Part shown: positions 31,999 through 40,276 of the stretch, piece after piece | Position numbering within the stretch: position 1 is the stretch's first letter | Layout of the letters: the number at the start of each line of letters is the position of its first letter | NCBI RefSeq assembly: GCF_002262885.1 | Contig: NZ_NKYF01000035.1 | Span: forward strand, 1-64,000 | Direction: 5' to 3' | From: Pseudonocardia sp. MH-G8 | GTDB taxonomy: Bacteria > Actinomycetota > Actinomycetes > Mycobacteriales > Pseudonocardiaceae | DNA length: 64,000 bases | Notes under the pieces: generated by a model | The model's database searches: none | Seen by the model: the letters and a program-made list of their open reading frames with translations, nothing else | Told to the model about the DNA's origin: nothing | Made by a program: the position numbers and the translations under genes

Positions 31999-32811
31999 AT
32001 GATCGTTCGCGGAACCGCGCACCCGCACGTCGCCGTGGTCACCGGCGCCAACCAGGGCATCGGGGCCGCCACGGCCCTCGCCCTCGCCCGCCGCGGCACT
32101 GCGGTGCTCGTGGCGTACTTCCGGCCGGGCGACGACGTGGGCCAACTCGAGGAGTACAACCGGCTGCGCCGCGGCGACGCCGCCGACGTGGTTACCGAGA
32201 TCGAGCGCGCCGGGGGCCGCGCGCACGCGGTCGAGGCCGACCTGACCGACCCGGAGTCCCCGGCGCGGCTCTTCGACGCCGCCGAGGAGCGGCTCGGCCC
32301 GGTCGACGTGCTCGTCAACAACGCCAGCGGCTGGGTGCAGGACACCTTCCGAGGGGCGCAGGTCGACGGGTTCGGCCGCCCGATGCAGGCGGTCACCGCG
32401 CGGACCTTCCGGCAGCAGTTCGCCGTGGACGCGATGGCGCCCGCCCTGCTGATCGCGGAGTTCGCGCGGCGGCTGCGCGCCCGCGGCGGCACGTGGGGTC
32501 GCATCGTCGGGCTCACCTCCGGCGGGCAGCACGGCTTCCCCGACGAGGTGTCCTACGGCGCGGCCAAGGCGGCCCAGGAGAACTACACGATGTCGGCGTC
32601 GGTGGAGCTGGCCGACCTGGGCGTCACCGCCAACATCGTCTACCCGCCGGTGACCGACACGGGCTGGGTGAACGACGAGGTGCGCGCCGGCGTCGCGGCG
32701 AGCCGGGAGCTCACCCACGTGGCCACCCCGGAGGAGGTGGCCGAGGTGATCGCGTGGGTCGTGTCCGAGGAGGCACACCTGATGAACGGCAGCGTGCTGC
32801 GCCTCCGCTGA
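31999..32811 (+). CDS. Short-chain dehydrogenase/reductase, divergent from the AsnC operon
   Basis: 270-aa SDR. Cofactor site VAVVTGANQGIGAATALALA, DVLVNNASGWV, Ser in RIVGLTSGGQ, YxxxK in SYGAAKAAQENY. ATG with AAGGGTGG upstream. An insert (FRPGDDVGQLEEYNRLRR, about 40-60) after beta 2 is longer than usual and suggests an NADP-binding or specificity feature. It shares the 120-bp divergent gap with the double-AsnC regulator, so may belong to the same regulon. Ends 14 bp from nadC, convergent. Confidence 0.88.
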   Translation: MIVRGTAHPHVAVVTGANQGIGAATALALARRGTAVLVAYFRPGDDVGQLEEYNRLRRGDAADVVTEIERAGGRAHAVEADLTDPESPARLFDAAEERLGPVDVLVNNASGWVQDTFRGAQVDGFGRPMQAVTARTFRQQFAVDAMAPALLIAEFARRLRARGGTWGRIVGLTSGGQHGFPDEVSYGAAKAAQENYTMSASVELADLGVTANIVYPPVTDTGWVNDEVRAGVAASRELTHVATPEEVAEVIAWVVSEEAHLMNGSVLRLR

Positions 32812-32824
32812 CCCCCCGCCAGGT

Positions 32825-33685
32825 TCAGCCGGAGCGCAGGTCCAGGCCGAGGTCCAGGGCGCGGACCGAGTGCGTCAGCGCACCGATCGACAGGTAGTCC
32901 ACCCCCGTCTCGGAGTAGGCCCGCGCGTTCACCAGCGCCAGCCCTCCGGACGACTCCAGCTGCGTGGGCCGGTTCCCCCGCCGCCGCACGGCCTCGCGGG
33001 TGCGCTCGACGTCGAAGTTGTCCAGCAGCACCAGCTCTGCGTCCAGGGCCAGCACCTCGTCGAGCTGCTCCAGGGTGTCCACCTCCACCTCGCACGGCAG
33101 GTCGGGGGCGTGCGCCCGGGCCGCGGCCAGCGCCGCGCCCACCGAACCGGCGGCGGCCACGTGGTTGTCCTTGATCAGGACGGCGTCGCCGAGGCCGAGC
33201 CGGTGGTTCACCCCGCCGCCGCAGCGCACGGCGTACTTCTCCAGCAGCCGCAGCCCGGGCAGCGTCTTGCGGGTGTCGCGGATCCGCGCGCCGGTGCCGG
33301 CCACCGCGTCCACCCAGTCGGCCGTGGCCGTGGCGACGCCGGAGAGGTGGCACAGCAGGTTCAGGGCCGTGCGCTCGGCGGTGAGCAGAGCCCGCACCGG
33401 GGCGCGGACGGTCAGCACCACGTCACCCGCGGCGAGGCGTTCGCCGTCGGCCCGGGCGTCGAGCACCTCGTAGCTGTCCACGACCTCGTCGAGTACGGCC
33501 CGCACGGCCGGGAGCCCGGCCAGCACGCCCGCCTCCCGGGTGGCGAACGCGGCCACGGCGACGGCGTCGGCCGGCACGGTGGCCGCCGTCGTCGCGTCGG
33601 GCCCGTAGCGCAGGTCCTCCTCCAGCGCCGTGGCGACGACGCGATCCAGGTCCGCGAGGTCCGGTTCCACGAATACCGAGGTCAT
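32825..33685 (-). CDS. nadC: Quinolinate phosphoribosyltransferase
   Basis: 286 aa. It joins quinolinate with PRPP to give nicotinate mononucleotide, releasing CO2. It has TALNLLCHLSGVATAT, the PRPP/substrate region RDTRKTLPGLRLLEKYAV, GGGVNHRLGL and LLDNFDVERTREAV, and ends SGGLALVNARAYSETGVDYL in parts. ATGA overlap with nadB. Last gene of nadABC. Confidence 0.97.
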   Translation of the reverse strand: MTSVFVEPDLADLDRVVATALEEDLRYGPDATTAATVPADAVAVAAFATREAGVLAGLPAVRAVLDEVVDSYEVLDARADGERLAAGDVVLTVRAPVRALLTAERTALNLLCHLSGVATATADWVDAVAGTGARIRDTRKTLPGLRLLEKYAVRCGGGVNHRLGLGDAVLIKDNHVAAAGSVGAALAAARAHAPDLPCEVEVDTLEQLDEVLALDAELVLLDNFDVERTREAVRRRGNRPTQLESSGGLALVNARAYSETGVDYLSIGALTHSVRALDLGLDLRSG

Positions 33686-35271
33686 GCCGCCACCGCCGTT
33701 CCGGTCCGCACCACCGGCTGCCCGGCGGCGTCGAGGGTCAGTTCCAGGCTCGCGCGCTGCCACACGTCGTCGCGCTCGGGGAAGTCGGTGCGCACGTGGC
33801 AGCCGCGGCTCTCGGTGCGGGTGCCGGCCGCCGCGAGCACGGCCTGCGCGAGCAGGGTGAGCGCGGCGTCCTCCACCCCGGCCCGGTCGGCCGGCACGCC
33901 CACCCCCGTCGCAGCCTCGATGCGGTCCGACGCCGCGGCAAGCCCGGCGGCGTCGCGACCGATCCCGGCGGCCGCCGTCATCGCCTGCTGCACGACCGCG
34001 CGCGGCGCCGACGCCACGGCGGGCGAAGCCACCAGGCACTCCTCCGCGGCGGGCCGTGGCGTGCGCGCGTCGGCCGCCACCGCCCGCGCCGCCCGGGCGC
34101 CGACGACGAGGCCTTCGAGCAGCGAGTTGGACGCCAGCCGGTTGGCGCCGTGCAGGCCGGTGCGCGCCACCTCACCCGCGGCGTAGAGGCCCGGTACGGC
34201 GGTGCGCCCGTGCAGGTCGGTGACGACCCCGCCGCACGAGTAGTGCGCGGCCGGGGTGACGGGGATCGGCGCACGGGCCGGATCGATCCCCGCGTCCCGG
34301 CAGGCCGCGTGGACGGTCGGGAACCGGCGTGCGAAATCGGGGAGCGCCGTGGCGTCCAGGTGCACGCAGTCGGCGCCGGTGGCGGCGAGCGTGCGGGTGA
34401 TCGCGCCCGCCACGACGTCGCGCGGGGCGAGGTCGGCGAGCGGGTGCACGCCGGTCATGAACCGCCGCCCGGCGCGGTCGAGCAGCACCGCGCCCTCGCC
34501 GCGCACGGCCTCGGTGACGAGCGGCCGCCTGCCCACCGCGGGCCCGGTGTAGAGCACGGTGGGGTGGAACTGCACGAACTCCAGGTCCGCGGCAGTGGCG
34601 CCGGCGCGCAGCGCGAGCGCCAGCCCGTCGCCGGTGGCCGTCGCCGGGTTCGTCGTGCTCAGGTACAGCTGCCCGTACCCGCCGGTGGCCAGCAGCACGG
34701 CGGGCGCGCGCAGCACCCCCGGGCGGCCGGCGTCGTCGAGCACCGCGAGCCCGGTGACGGCGCCGCGCCCGTCCCGCAGCGCGTCGACGGCGACGTGGCC
34801 GGCGAGCAGCGGGAGCCGCCGGTCGGCCGCGGCCGACACGAGGGCGCGCTCCACCTCGGCGCCGGTGGCGTCACCGCCCGCGGGCACCACGCGGAACGCC
34901 GAGTGCCCGCCCTCGCGGGTGCGGGCCGGACGCCCGTCGGGCGCGGAGTCGAACACCGCGCCGCGCGCCCGCAGCCGGGCGAGAGCGGCCGGGCCGTCGG
35001 CGAGGATCTCCGCGACGGCGGCGGCGTCCGACAGCCCGGCCCCCGCGGTCACGGTGTCGGCGACGTGCGCCTCCACGCTGTCGCCCGGCACGTCCCCCAG
35101 CACGACGGCGATGCCGCCCTGGGCGAAGCCTGTGGAACCGGCGTCGACCGCGTCCTTGGTCACGACGACGACGCGCAGGCCGAGCTCGGCGGCGTCCAGC
35201 GCCGCGGTGAGCCCGGCGACCCCGGACCCGACGACGACGAGGTCCGCATCGGCCTCCCAGACGTGGTTCAC
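33682..35271 (-). CDS. nadB: L-aspartate oxidase
   Basis: 529-aa FAD enzyme oxidising aspartate to iminoaspartate. FAD site LVVVGSGVAGLTAALDAAE, substrate loop STGFAQGGIAV, the REGGHSAFRVV block, and LHGANRLASNSLLEGLVVGA. GTG start overlaps the nadA stop (GTGA). C-terminal helical domain complete. The N-terminus is short (VNHVWEADADL) but normal for actinobacterial NadB. Confidence 0.97.
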   Translation of the reverse strand: MNHVWEADADLVVVGSGVAGLTAALDAAELGLRVVVVTKDAVDAGSTGFAQGGIAVVLGDVPGDSVEAHVADTVTAGAGLSDAAAVAEILADGPAALARLRARGAVFDSAPDGRPARTREGGHSAFRVVPAGGDATGAEVERALVSAAADRRLPLLAGHVAVDALRDGRGAVTGLAVLDDAGRPGVLRAPAVLLATGGYGQLYLSTTNPATATGDGLALALRAGATAADLEFVQFHPTVLYTGPAVGRRPLVTEAVRGEGAVLLDRAGRRFMTGVHPLADLAPRDVVAGAITRTLAATGADCVHLDATALPDFARRFPTVHAACRDAGIDPARAPIPVTPAAHYSCGGVVTDLHGRTAVPGLYAAGEVARTGLHGANRLASNSLLEGLVVGARAARAVAADARTPRPAAEECLVASPAVASAPRAVVQQAMTAAAGIGRDAAGLAAASDRIEAATGVGVPADRAGVEDAALTLLAQAVLAAAGTRTESRGCHVRTDFPERDDVWQRASLELTLDAAGQPVVRTGTAVAA

Positions 35272-36263
35272 TCCGCACCCCCCGGCTGCCCGATCTCGAT
35301 CATCCGCTGGACGGCGGCGCGTCCGCGGGCGGCGAGCTCGGGGTCGACGTGCACCTCGTCGCGGCCTTCGCGCAACGCGCGCAGGAGCTTCTCCGGGGTG
35401 ATCATCTTCATGTAGCGGCAGGACGCCCGGTCGTTCACCGCCCGGAAGTCGATCTCGGGTGCGGCCTTGCGCAGCTGGTGCAGCATGCCGACCTCGGTGG
35501 CCACGAGCACCGAGGAGGCGTGCGACTCCCGCGCCGCGTCGAGCATGCCCCCGGTCGAGAGGATCTTCACGCGGTCCGCCGGCACCGCGCCCGTCCCGGC
35601 CAGGTAGAGCGCCGAGGTGGCGCAGCCGCACTCCGGGTGGACGAACAGCTCGGCCTCCGGGTTCGCCTCGGCCTGCGCGGTGAGGGTGGCGCCGTTGATC
35701 CCGGCGTGCACGTGGCACTCCCCCGCCCAGACGTGCATGTTCTCCCGCTCCAGCACGCGGCGGACGTGCGCGCCGAGGAACTGGTCGGGCAGGAACAGCA
35801 CCTCCTTCCCGGCCGGGACGGACGCCACCACCTCCACCGCGTTGGACGAGGTGCAGCAGATGTCGGTCTCGGCCTTCACCGCGGCGGTCGTGTTGACGTA
35901 GCTGACCACCACGGCCCCGGGGTGCTCGCTCTTCCAGGCCCGCAGCTGGTCCACCGTGATCGAGTCGGCCAGCGAGCAGCCCGCGGCGGCGTCCGGGATC
36001 AGCACCGTCTTGTCCGGGGCGAGGATCTTCGCGGTCTCGGCCATGAAGTGCACGCCGCAGAACACGATGGTCGACGCGGTGGACTCGGCCGCGATCCGCG
36101 ACAGGGCCAGCGAGTCGCCCGTGTGGTCGGCGACGTCCTGGATCTCCGGCAGCTGGTAGTTGTGCGCCAGCAGCACCGCGTCGCGGCGCCGGGCCAGGGC
36201 GCGCACCTCGTCTGCCCACCCCGGTTCGAGCCGGGGCGCGGCGATCGTCGGACTTGCGGTCAT
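35268..36263 (-). CDS. nadA: Quinolinate synthase
   Basis: 331-aa [4Fe-4S] enzyme condensing iminoaspartate with dihydroxyacetone phosphate. It has LLAHNYQLPEIQD, TIVFCGVHFMAETAKIL with a cluster Cys, HPECGCATS, and NDRASCRYMKMIT with the third. ATG start with a strong AGGAGGGG; an upstream in-frame ATG lies beyond the operator and is not used. Twelve bases upstream sits a 23-bp palindrome proposed as the NrtR operator. Confidence 0.97.
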   Translation of the reverse strand: MTASPTIAAPRLEPGWADEVRALARRRDAVLLAHNYQLPEIQDVADHTGDSLALSRIAAESTASTIVFCGVHFMAETAKILAPDKTVLIPDAAAGCSLADSITVDQLRAWKSEHPGAVVVSYVNTTAAVKAETDICCTSSNAVEVVASVPAGKEVLFLPDQFLGAHVRRVLERENMHVWAGECHVHAGINGATLTAQAEANPEAELFVHPECGCATSALYLAGTGAVPADRVKILSTGGMLDAARESHASSVLVATEVGMLHQLRKAAPEIDFRAVNDRASCRYMKMITPEKLLRALREGRDEVHVDPELAARGRAAVQRMIEIGQPGGAE

Positions 36264-36274
36264 GACCCCTCCTG

Positions 36275-36297
36275 GTTTTCGACTAGGAGTCGGAAAC
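36275..36297. promoter_or_regulatory. Probable NrtR operator upstream of nadABC
   Basis: GTTTTCGACT - AGG - AGTCGGAAAC: 10-bp arms with one mismatch. It lies 12 bp before the nadA ATG and just downstream of a TACGAT -10-like box (36305-36310), so binding would block early elongation or initiation. Assignment to NrtR rests on the divergent nrtR gene and known NrtR control of NAD synthesis. Confidence 0.7.
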
Positions 36298-36417
36298 GAG
36301 GGCGATCGTAACAGCGGGACCTTCGCCGGGACCCCTCCTCGTGACCGGGGCCTCATCCCGGCGCAACCCGGCGTTCACCGCGTTCGCCACGGTGGTCGGC
36401 GCCCTACGATCCGTGAC

Positions 36418-37131
36418 ATGACGCGCCCGACCGAGCACGAGGTGCTGGCCGCGGTGCTCCAGATCCGGTGCGGCGCGCTGCAGGTGCTCGCCTGGCAGCG
36501 GGCCCGGCCGCCGGCCTCCGGCCGCTGGGCGCTCCCCGGCGGCCTGCTGGGCGACGACGAGGACGTCGAGCAGTCGGTGCGCCGCCACCTCACCGAGAAG
36601 GTCGACGTGCGCGGGGTCACCCACGTCGAGCAGATCGCGGTGTTCAGCCGGCCGGACCGGGTGCCCGACGCCCGCCGCGTCGCCACCGCGTTCCTCGGGC
36701 TCGTGCCCTCCGACGCCGACCCCGCGGTGCCCGCCGACACGACGTGGCGCCCCCTGGCGGCGCCCCCCGCCACCGCACTCGACCAGGCCGCGTTCGACCA
36801 CGCCGCGATCGTCGACGACGCCCGCGGCAGGCTGCGCGCCAAGCTGTCCTACACCAACCTCGGGTTCGCACTGGCGCCTCGGGAGTTCACGATCTCCGCC
36901 CTGCGCGACCTCTACGCCGCCGCGCTGGGCCACCCGGTCTCGGCCACGAACCTGCAGCGCGTGCTCACGCGGCGCCGGGTGCTCGAACCCACCGGAGAGA
37001 TGGCCCCGCCAGGGCCTGCGGGCGGCCGCCCCGCGGCCCTCTTCCGCTTCACCGAGCGCACCCTGCGCGTCACCGACGCGTTCGCCGTGCTCCGACCGCC
37101 CGGCGAAGGCCCACGCGGCGCCGTACCGTAG
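36418..37131 (+). CDS. nrtR: NrtR-type Nudix transcriptional regulator of NAD synthesis
   Basis: 237 aa. The N-terminal Nudix domain has GRWALPGGLLGDDEDVEQSV followed by RRHLTEKV; the catalytic REUxEE of true Nudix hydrolases is degraded (RRHLTEK), as in NrtR repressors, which bind ADP-ribose instead. The C-terminal winged helix runs through FTISALRDLYAAALGHPVSA, TNLQRVLTRRRVLEPTGE. Divergent from nadABC with a palindrome in the gap. I infer it represses nadABC when NAD is sufficient. Confidence 0.9.
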   Translation: MTRPTEHEVLAAVLQIRCGALQVLAWQRARPPASGRWALPGGLLGDDEDVEQSVRRHLTEKVDVRGVTHVEQIAVFSRPDRVPDARRVATAFLGLVPSDADPAVPADTTWRPLAAPPATALDQAAFDHAAIVDDARGRLRAKLSYTNLGFALAPREFTISALRDLYAAALGHPVSATNLQRVLTRRRVLEPTGEMAPPGPAGGRPAALFRFTERTLRVTDAFAVLRPPGEGPRGAVP

Positions 37132-37160
37132 CCGCGCAAGCCGGAGCGAGACGGAGGCAG

Positions 37161-37850
37161 ATGAACACGACCGAGACGCTTCCGCTGTTCCCGCTCGGAA
37201 CGGTGCTGCTCCCCGGGGCCACGATGCCGCTGCACATCTTCGAGCCGCGCTACCGCCAGCTCACCCTCGACCTCGTCAACGGCATCGTGCCGGACCGGGA
37301 GTTCGGCGTCGTCGCCGTCCGCGAGGGGTTCGGCCCGGACGACGACGGCATCGCAGGCCTGCACGCGATCGGGTGCACCGCGCACCTGCGCGACGTGCAC
37401 CAGCTGCCCGACGGGCGGTTCGACATCATCACGCGTGGCGCGCGCCGGTTCCGCCTCCTCGACCTGGACGAGGACTCGAAGCCCTACCTGGTGGGTGCGG
37501 TGGAGTTCCTGCCCGACGACGAACCCGCCGGCGCAACGCCCTCGGAGTTGACCGACGTCCTCGCCGCTGCCGCCCGGGCCGCCCACCGGCGCTACTGCCG
37601 CACCGCCTGGAAGAACGGCGACTGGACCGAGCCCGAGCCCGACGTCGAGCCGGGCAACCTGCCGCACGTGCTCGCCGCCGACTGCCTGCTCCCGGTCGGC
37701 GACCGCCAGCGACTGCTCGAGCAGACCTCGCCCGTGGAGCGGCTGCGGCTGGTGCGGATGCTGCTCGCCCGCGAGACCGGCCTGCTCGCCCAGCTGCGCG
37801 CCGTGCCCACGCCGATCACGACGTACGCAGTGGACCACAGCCTCAATTGA
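37161..37850 (+). CDS. LON substrate-binding-domain protein
   Basis: 229 aa consisting of the Lon N-terminal (LON/PUA-like) domain only: LPLFPLGTVLLPGATMPLHI, FEPRYRQLTLDLV, FGVVAVREG and RFDIITRGARRFRLLDL. There is no AAA or protease domain. GGAGG precedes the ATG. Function unknown; possibly a peptide-binding adaptor. Its stop overlaps the end of the PIN toxin gene by 8 bp (convergent). Confidence 0.88.
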   Translation: MNTTETLPLFPLGTVLLPGATMPLHIFEPRYRQLTLDLVNGIVPDREFGVVAVREGFGPDDDGIAGLHAIGCTAHLRDVHQLPDGRFDIITRGARRFRLLDLDEDSKPYLVGAVEFLPDDEPAGATPSELTDVLAAAARAAHRRYCRTAWKNGDWTEPEPDVEPGNLPHVLAADCLLPVGDRQRLLEQTSPVERLRLVRMLLARETGLLAQLRAVPTPITTYAVDHSLN

Positions 37851-38232
37851 CCGCGACCACCTCGACGAGGCGATCCATCCCCCGGAAGTCGTCGGGGTTG
37901 CGGGTGAGCACGGGGACGCGGAGAGCGGACGCGGTGGCGGCGATCTGCAGGTCCAGCCGGCGCGGCCGCGGGTTGCGACCGGAAGCGCGGACCAGGGTGG
38001 CCATCACGCCGTAGAGCTTCGCCTCCTCCACGCCGTACGGGAGGATTTCGAAGCGCTCCAGCACGTCGCGTAGCCGCTTCTGCCGGACCTCAGGATCCGG
38101 TCCGGAATCGGCGCCGAACGCCAGTTCCCCGACGCTCACAGCACTCACTACCAGGATCGAGTCCTGGTGGTCCCCCAGGTCGATGCGCTCCAAGTCGATC
38201 AGCACACAGGTGTCGGCGAGGGCGTAGACCAC
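37843..38232 (-). CDS. PIN-domain toxin (VapC-like)
   Basis: 129-aa PIN nuclease. Acidic residues in VYALADTCVLIDLER, VSAVSVGELAFGA, RPRRLDLQIAATA and TRNPDDFRG form the usual active site. GTG start one base after the antitoxin stop. Paired with a Phd/YefM-type antitoxin, a common alternative partner for PIN toxins. Target RNA unknown. Confidence 0.9.
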   Translation of the reverse strand: MVYALADTCVLIDLERIDLGDHQDSILVVSAVSVGELAFGADSGPDPEVRQKRLRDVLERFEILPYGVEEAKLYGVMATLVRASGRNPRPRRLDLQIAATASALRVPVLTRNPDDFRGMDRLVEVVAVN

Positions 38233-38233
38233 C

Positions 38234-38503
38234 TCAGTACTCGATACGGTCGTCGCCGAAGATCAGGTCGTCCGCCTCACGGTCGCGGCGCCACTGCTCC
38301 ACGTCGATCGATGGCTGGGTCCGCAAGAACTCCTGCTGCTCCCGACCCGTGTACCGCCGCCGCTTCGGGTTGTCGGCACGCGGAACGAGGTCGGCGACGG
38401 GCTTGCCGTTCCGGGTGATGATGAAGGCCTCCCCCGCCTCGACCCGCCGCATGATCTCGGCGTTGTCGTTGCGGAGCTGACGCTGGCCGATGGTCTCGGG
38501 CAT
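38234..38503 (-). CDS. Phd/YefM-type antitoxin
   Basis: 89 aa. The N-terminal DNA-binding dimer domain has IGQRQLRNDNAEIMRRVEAG, EAFIITRNGKPVADLVP, the classic Phd pattern. The acidic tail (DVEQWRRDREADDLIFGDD) should bind the toxin. A perfect palindrome lies 10 bp upstream of the ATG and probably mediates autorepression. Confidence 0.9.
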   Translation of the reverse strand: MPETIGQRQLRNDNAEIMRRVEAGEAFIITRNGKPVADLVPRADNPKRRRYTGREQQEFLRTQPSIDVEQWRRDREADDLIFGDDRIEY

Positions 38504-38512
38504 GCCGCCACC

Positions 38513-38531
38513 GTAGCACGAATTGTGCTAC
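38513..38531. promoter_or_regulatory. Palindromic operator of the Phd/PIN pair
   Basis: GTAGCAC - GAATT - GTGCTAC, 7-bp perfect arms, in the 32-bp gap between the antitoxin ATG and the end of the PemK/MazF-like gene. Any promoter for the pair must lie at or within that upstream gene. Confidence 0.75.
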
Positions 38532-38535
38532 GCCC

Positions 38536-39021
38536 TCAGTGCCAGCCGTAGCGCTCCCGCAACTGCTGCGCCACCCGGTCGAACCGGGGCCGGTCGAGCA
38601 CGGCGCCCTCGCGACGGATGCCGTGCTCCTGCACCTCCAGCACGCGGTCGAGGCGCACGAACGACTCGCGGCCCTCCCGGTCCCACGCCCCCGAACCGAC
38701 GGAGACCCAGTCCCGGTCCCCGGCCCGCTCGTCCTGGCTCGACAGCATCAGCCCGACCAGCTCGGCACCGTCCCGCCCGACGACGAGCAGCGGGCGGTCC
38801 TTGCCCCGGCCGTCGCCCTCCTCGTAGGGGACCCATGCCCACACGATCTCGCCGGGATCCGCGACGCCGTCGAGGTCGGGCGAGTAGATGATCGTGCGGG
38901 TGCGCCCGGCCGTCGGGGCGCTGCGGGCCCGCGCCTGTGCCGCCGGACGCGACGACCGCGCCGAGAGCAGGTCTTGACCGATCCGCACTGCCTGCCGCAG
39001 CACCCTGCTCCAGTCCGCCAT
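38536..39021 (-). CDS. PemK/MazF-family toxin-like protein
   Basis: 161 aa. After a 60-residue N-terminal extension the PemK/MazF fold appears: GEIVWAWVPYEEGDGRGKDR, PLLVVGRDGAELVGLML, then SFVRLDRVLEVQEHGIRREG. MazF proteins are RNases, but this long actinobacterial form is often found without an antitoxin, as here, and may have another role. It lies directly upstream of the Phd/PIN pair in the same direction. ATG start. Confidence 0.82.
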   Translation of the reverse strand: MADWSRVLRQAVRIGQDLLSARSSRPAAQARARSAPTAGRTRTIIYSPDLDGVADPGEIVWAWVPYEEGDGRGKDRPLLVVGRDGAELVGLMLSSQDERAGDRDWVSVGSGAWDREGRESFVRLDRVLEVQEHGIRREGAVLDRPRFDRVAQQLRERYGWH

Positions 39022-39062
39022 GCCTACAGCATGACGCCCGCTCCGGGCGGCTCGACGGTGGG

Positions 39063-39254
39063 TCAGGAGTGCCGCTCGCCGTGGCGGCTGCAGCGGGCCG
39101 TCCAGCCGTACGGGGTGACCTGCACCACCATGCGTCGGGCGCAGTCGGGGCAGTACCGCGGCGGCTCGAGCACGCGACGGTCGGCGCAGCGCGCGTGCTC
39201 ACCCTCTGCGGCCGCGCGCCCGCACTGGTCGCAGAAGGCCACCACGAGCTCCAC
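39063..39254 (-). CDS. bsaP: Biotin synthase auxiliary protein BsaP
   Basis: 63-aa cysteine-rich protein directly after bioB: AFCDQCGRAAAEGEHARC, YCPDCARRMVVQV, ARCSRHGE. Two CxxC pairs plus further Cys/His suggest a metal or Fe-S site. This matches the small protein reported in mycobacteria as needed with BioB for converting dethiobiotin to biotin. The GTG overlaps the bioB stop (TAGTG), so it is made together with BioB. It is too short to be seen as a separate gene unless the start is set this way. Confidence 0.82.
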   Translation of the reverse strand: MELVVAFCDQCGRAAAEGEHARCADRRVLEPPRYCPDCARRMVVQVTPYGWTARCSRHGERHS

Positions 39255-40276
39255 TAGATCGTCTCGCTCAGTGCCTTGATCGGCATCTGCAGCTCGCCGA
39301 GCAGGTCGATGTCGGTCTCCGCGGGGCGCCCCAGCGTCGTGAGGTAGTTGCCGACGATCACCGCGTTGATCCCACCGAGCAGGCCGCGACGCGCGCCGAG
39401 ATCGCCGAGGGTGATCTCCCGCCCGCCGGCGAAGCGGAGCACCGTGCGCGGCAGCGCCAGCCGGAAGGCGGCGACGGCGCGCAGCGCGTCCGGCCCGGAC
39501 ACCGGCTCGAGGTCTCCGAACGGGGTGCCGGGACGGGGGTTGAGGAAGTTGAGCGGCACCTCGTCGGGGGTGAGCGAGGCGAGCTGGCCCGCGAACTCGG
39601 CCCGCTGCTCCAGGGTCTCCCCCATCCCGAGGATCCCGCCGCAGCAGACCTCCATGCCGGCCTCGCGCACCAGGCTCAGCGTCTCCCAGCGCTCCTCCCA
39701 CGTGTGCGTGGTGACGACGTTCGGGAAGTGCGAGCGGGCCGTCTCCAGGTTGTGGTTGTAGCGGTGCACGCCCATCGCGGCGAGCTGCTCGACCTGTTCG
39801 GGCGTGAGCATGCCCAGCGAGCAGGCGATGTTGATGTCGACCTCGTCCTTGATCGCCGCGATGCCGGCGGCGACCTGGGCCATCAGCCGCTCGTTCGGGC
39901 CGCGGACGGCCGCGACGATGCAGAACTCCGTGGCGCCGGTCTTCGCCGTCTGCTTGGCCGCCTCGACCAGCGACGGGACGTCCAGCCATGCGGAGCGCAC
40001 CGGCGAGTCGAACAGGCCCGACTGCGAGCAGAAGTGGCAGTCCTCCGGGCAGCCGCCCGTCTTCAGCGAGATGATGCCCTCGACCTCGACCTCCGGGCCG
40101 CACCAGCGCATCCGCACGTCGTGGGCCAGCGCGAGCAACGGGTCGAGCGCATCGTCGGGAAGCCGGAGGACGTCGAGCACCTGCTCACCGGAGAGCCCTT
40201 GACCAGCCTCCAGGACCTGCTGACGTGCGGTGGCGAGGATGTCGGTACCGAGCGTGTCGGGGCGGGTCGTCGTCAC
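39254..40276 (-). CDS. bioB: Biotin synthase
   Basis: 340-aa radical SAM enzyme inserting sulfur into dethiobiotin. The cluster motif is GGCPEDCHFCSQSG; other blocks are EFCIVAAVRGP, VHRYNHNLETA, VCCGGILGMGET and LNFLNPRPGTPF. I use the GTG that overlaps the bioD stop (GTGA); an upstream TTG at 40294 would add six residues. Partner BsaP follows. Confidence 0.96.
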   Translation of the reverse strand: MTTTRPDTLGTDILATARQQVLEAGQGLSGEQVLDVLRLPDDALDPLLALAHDVRMRWCGPEVEVEGIISLKTGGCPEDCHFCSQSGLFDSPVRSAWLDVPSLVEAAKQTAKTGATEFCIVAAVRGPNERLMAQVAAGIAAIKDEVDINIACSLGMLTPEQVEQLAAMGVHRYNHNLETARSHFPNVVTTHTWEERWETLSLVREAGMEVCCGGILGMGETLEQRAEFAGQLASLTPDEVPLNFLNPRPGTPFGDLEPVSGPDALRAVAAFRLALPRTVLRFAGGREITLGDLGARRGLLGGINAVIVGNYLTTLGRPAETDIDLLGELQMPIKALSETI

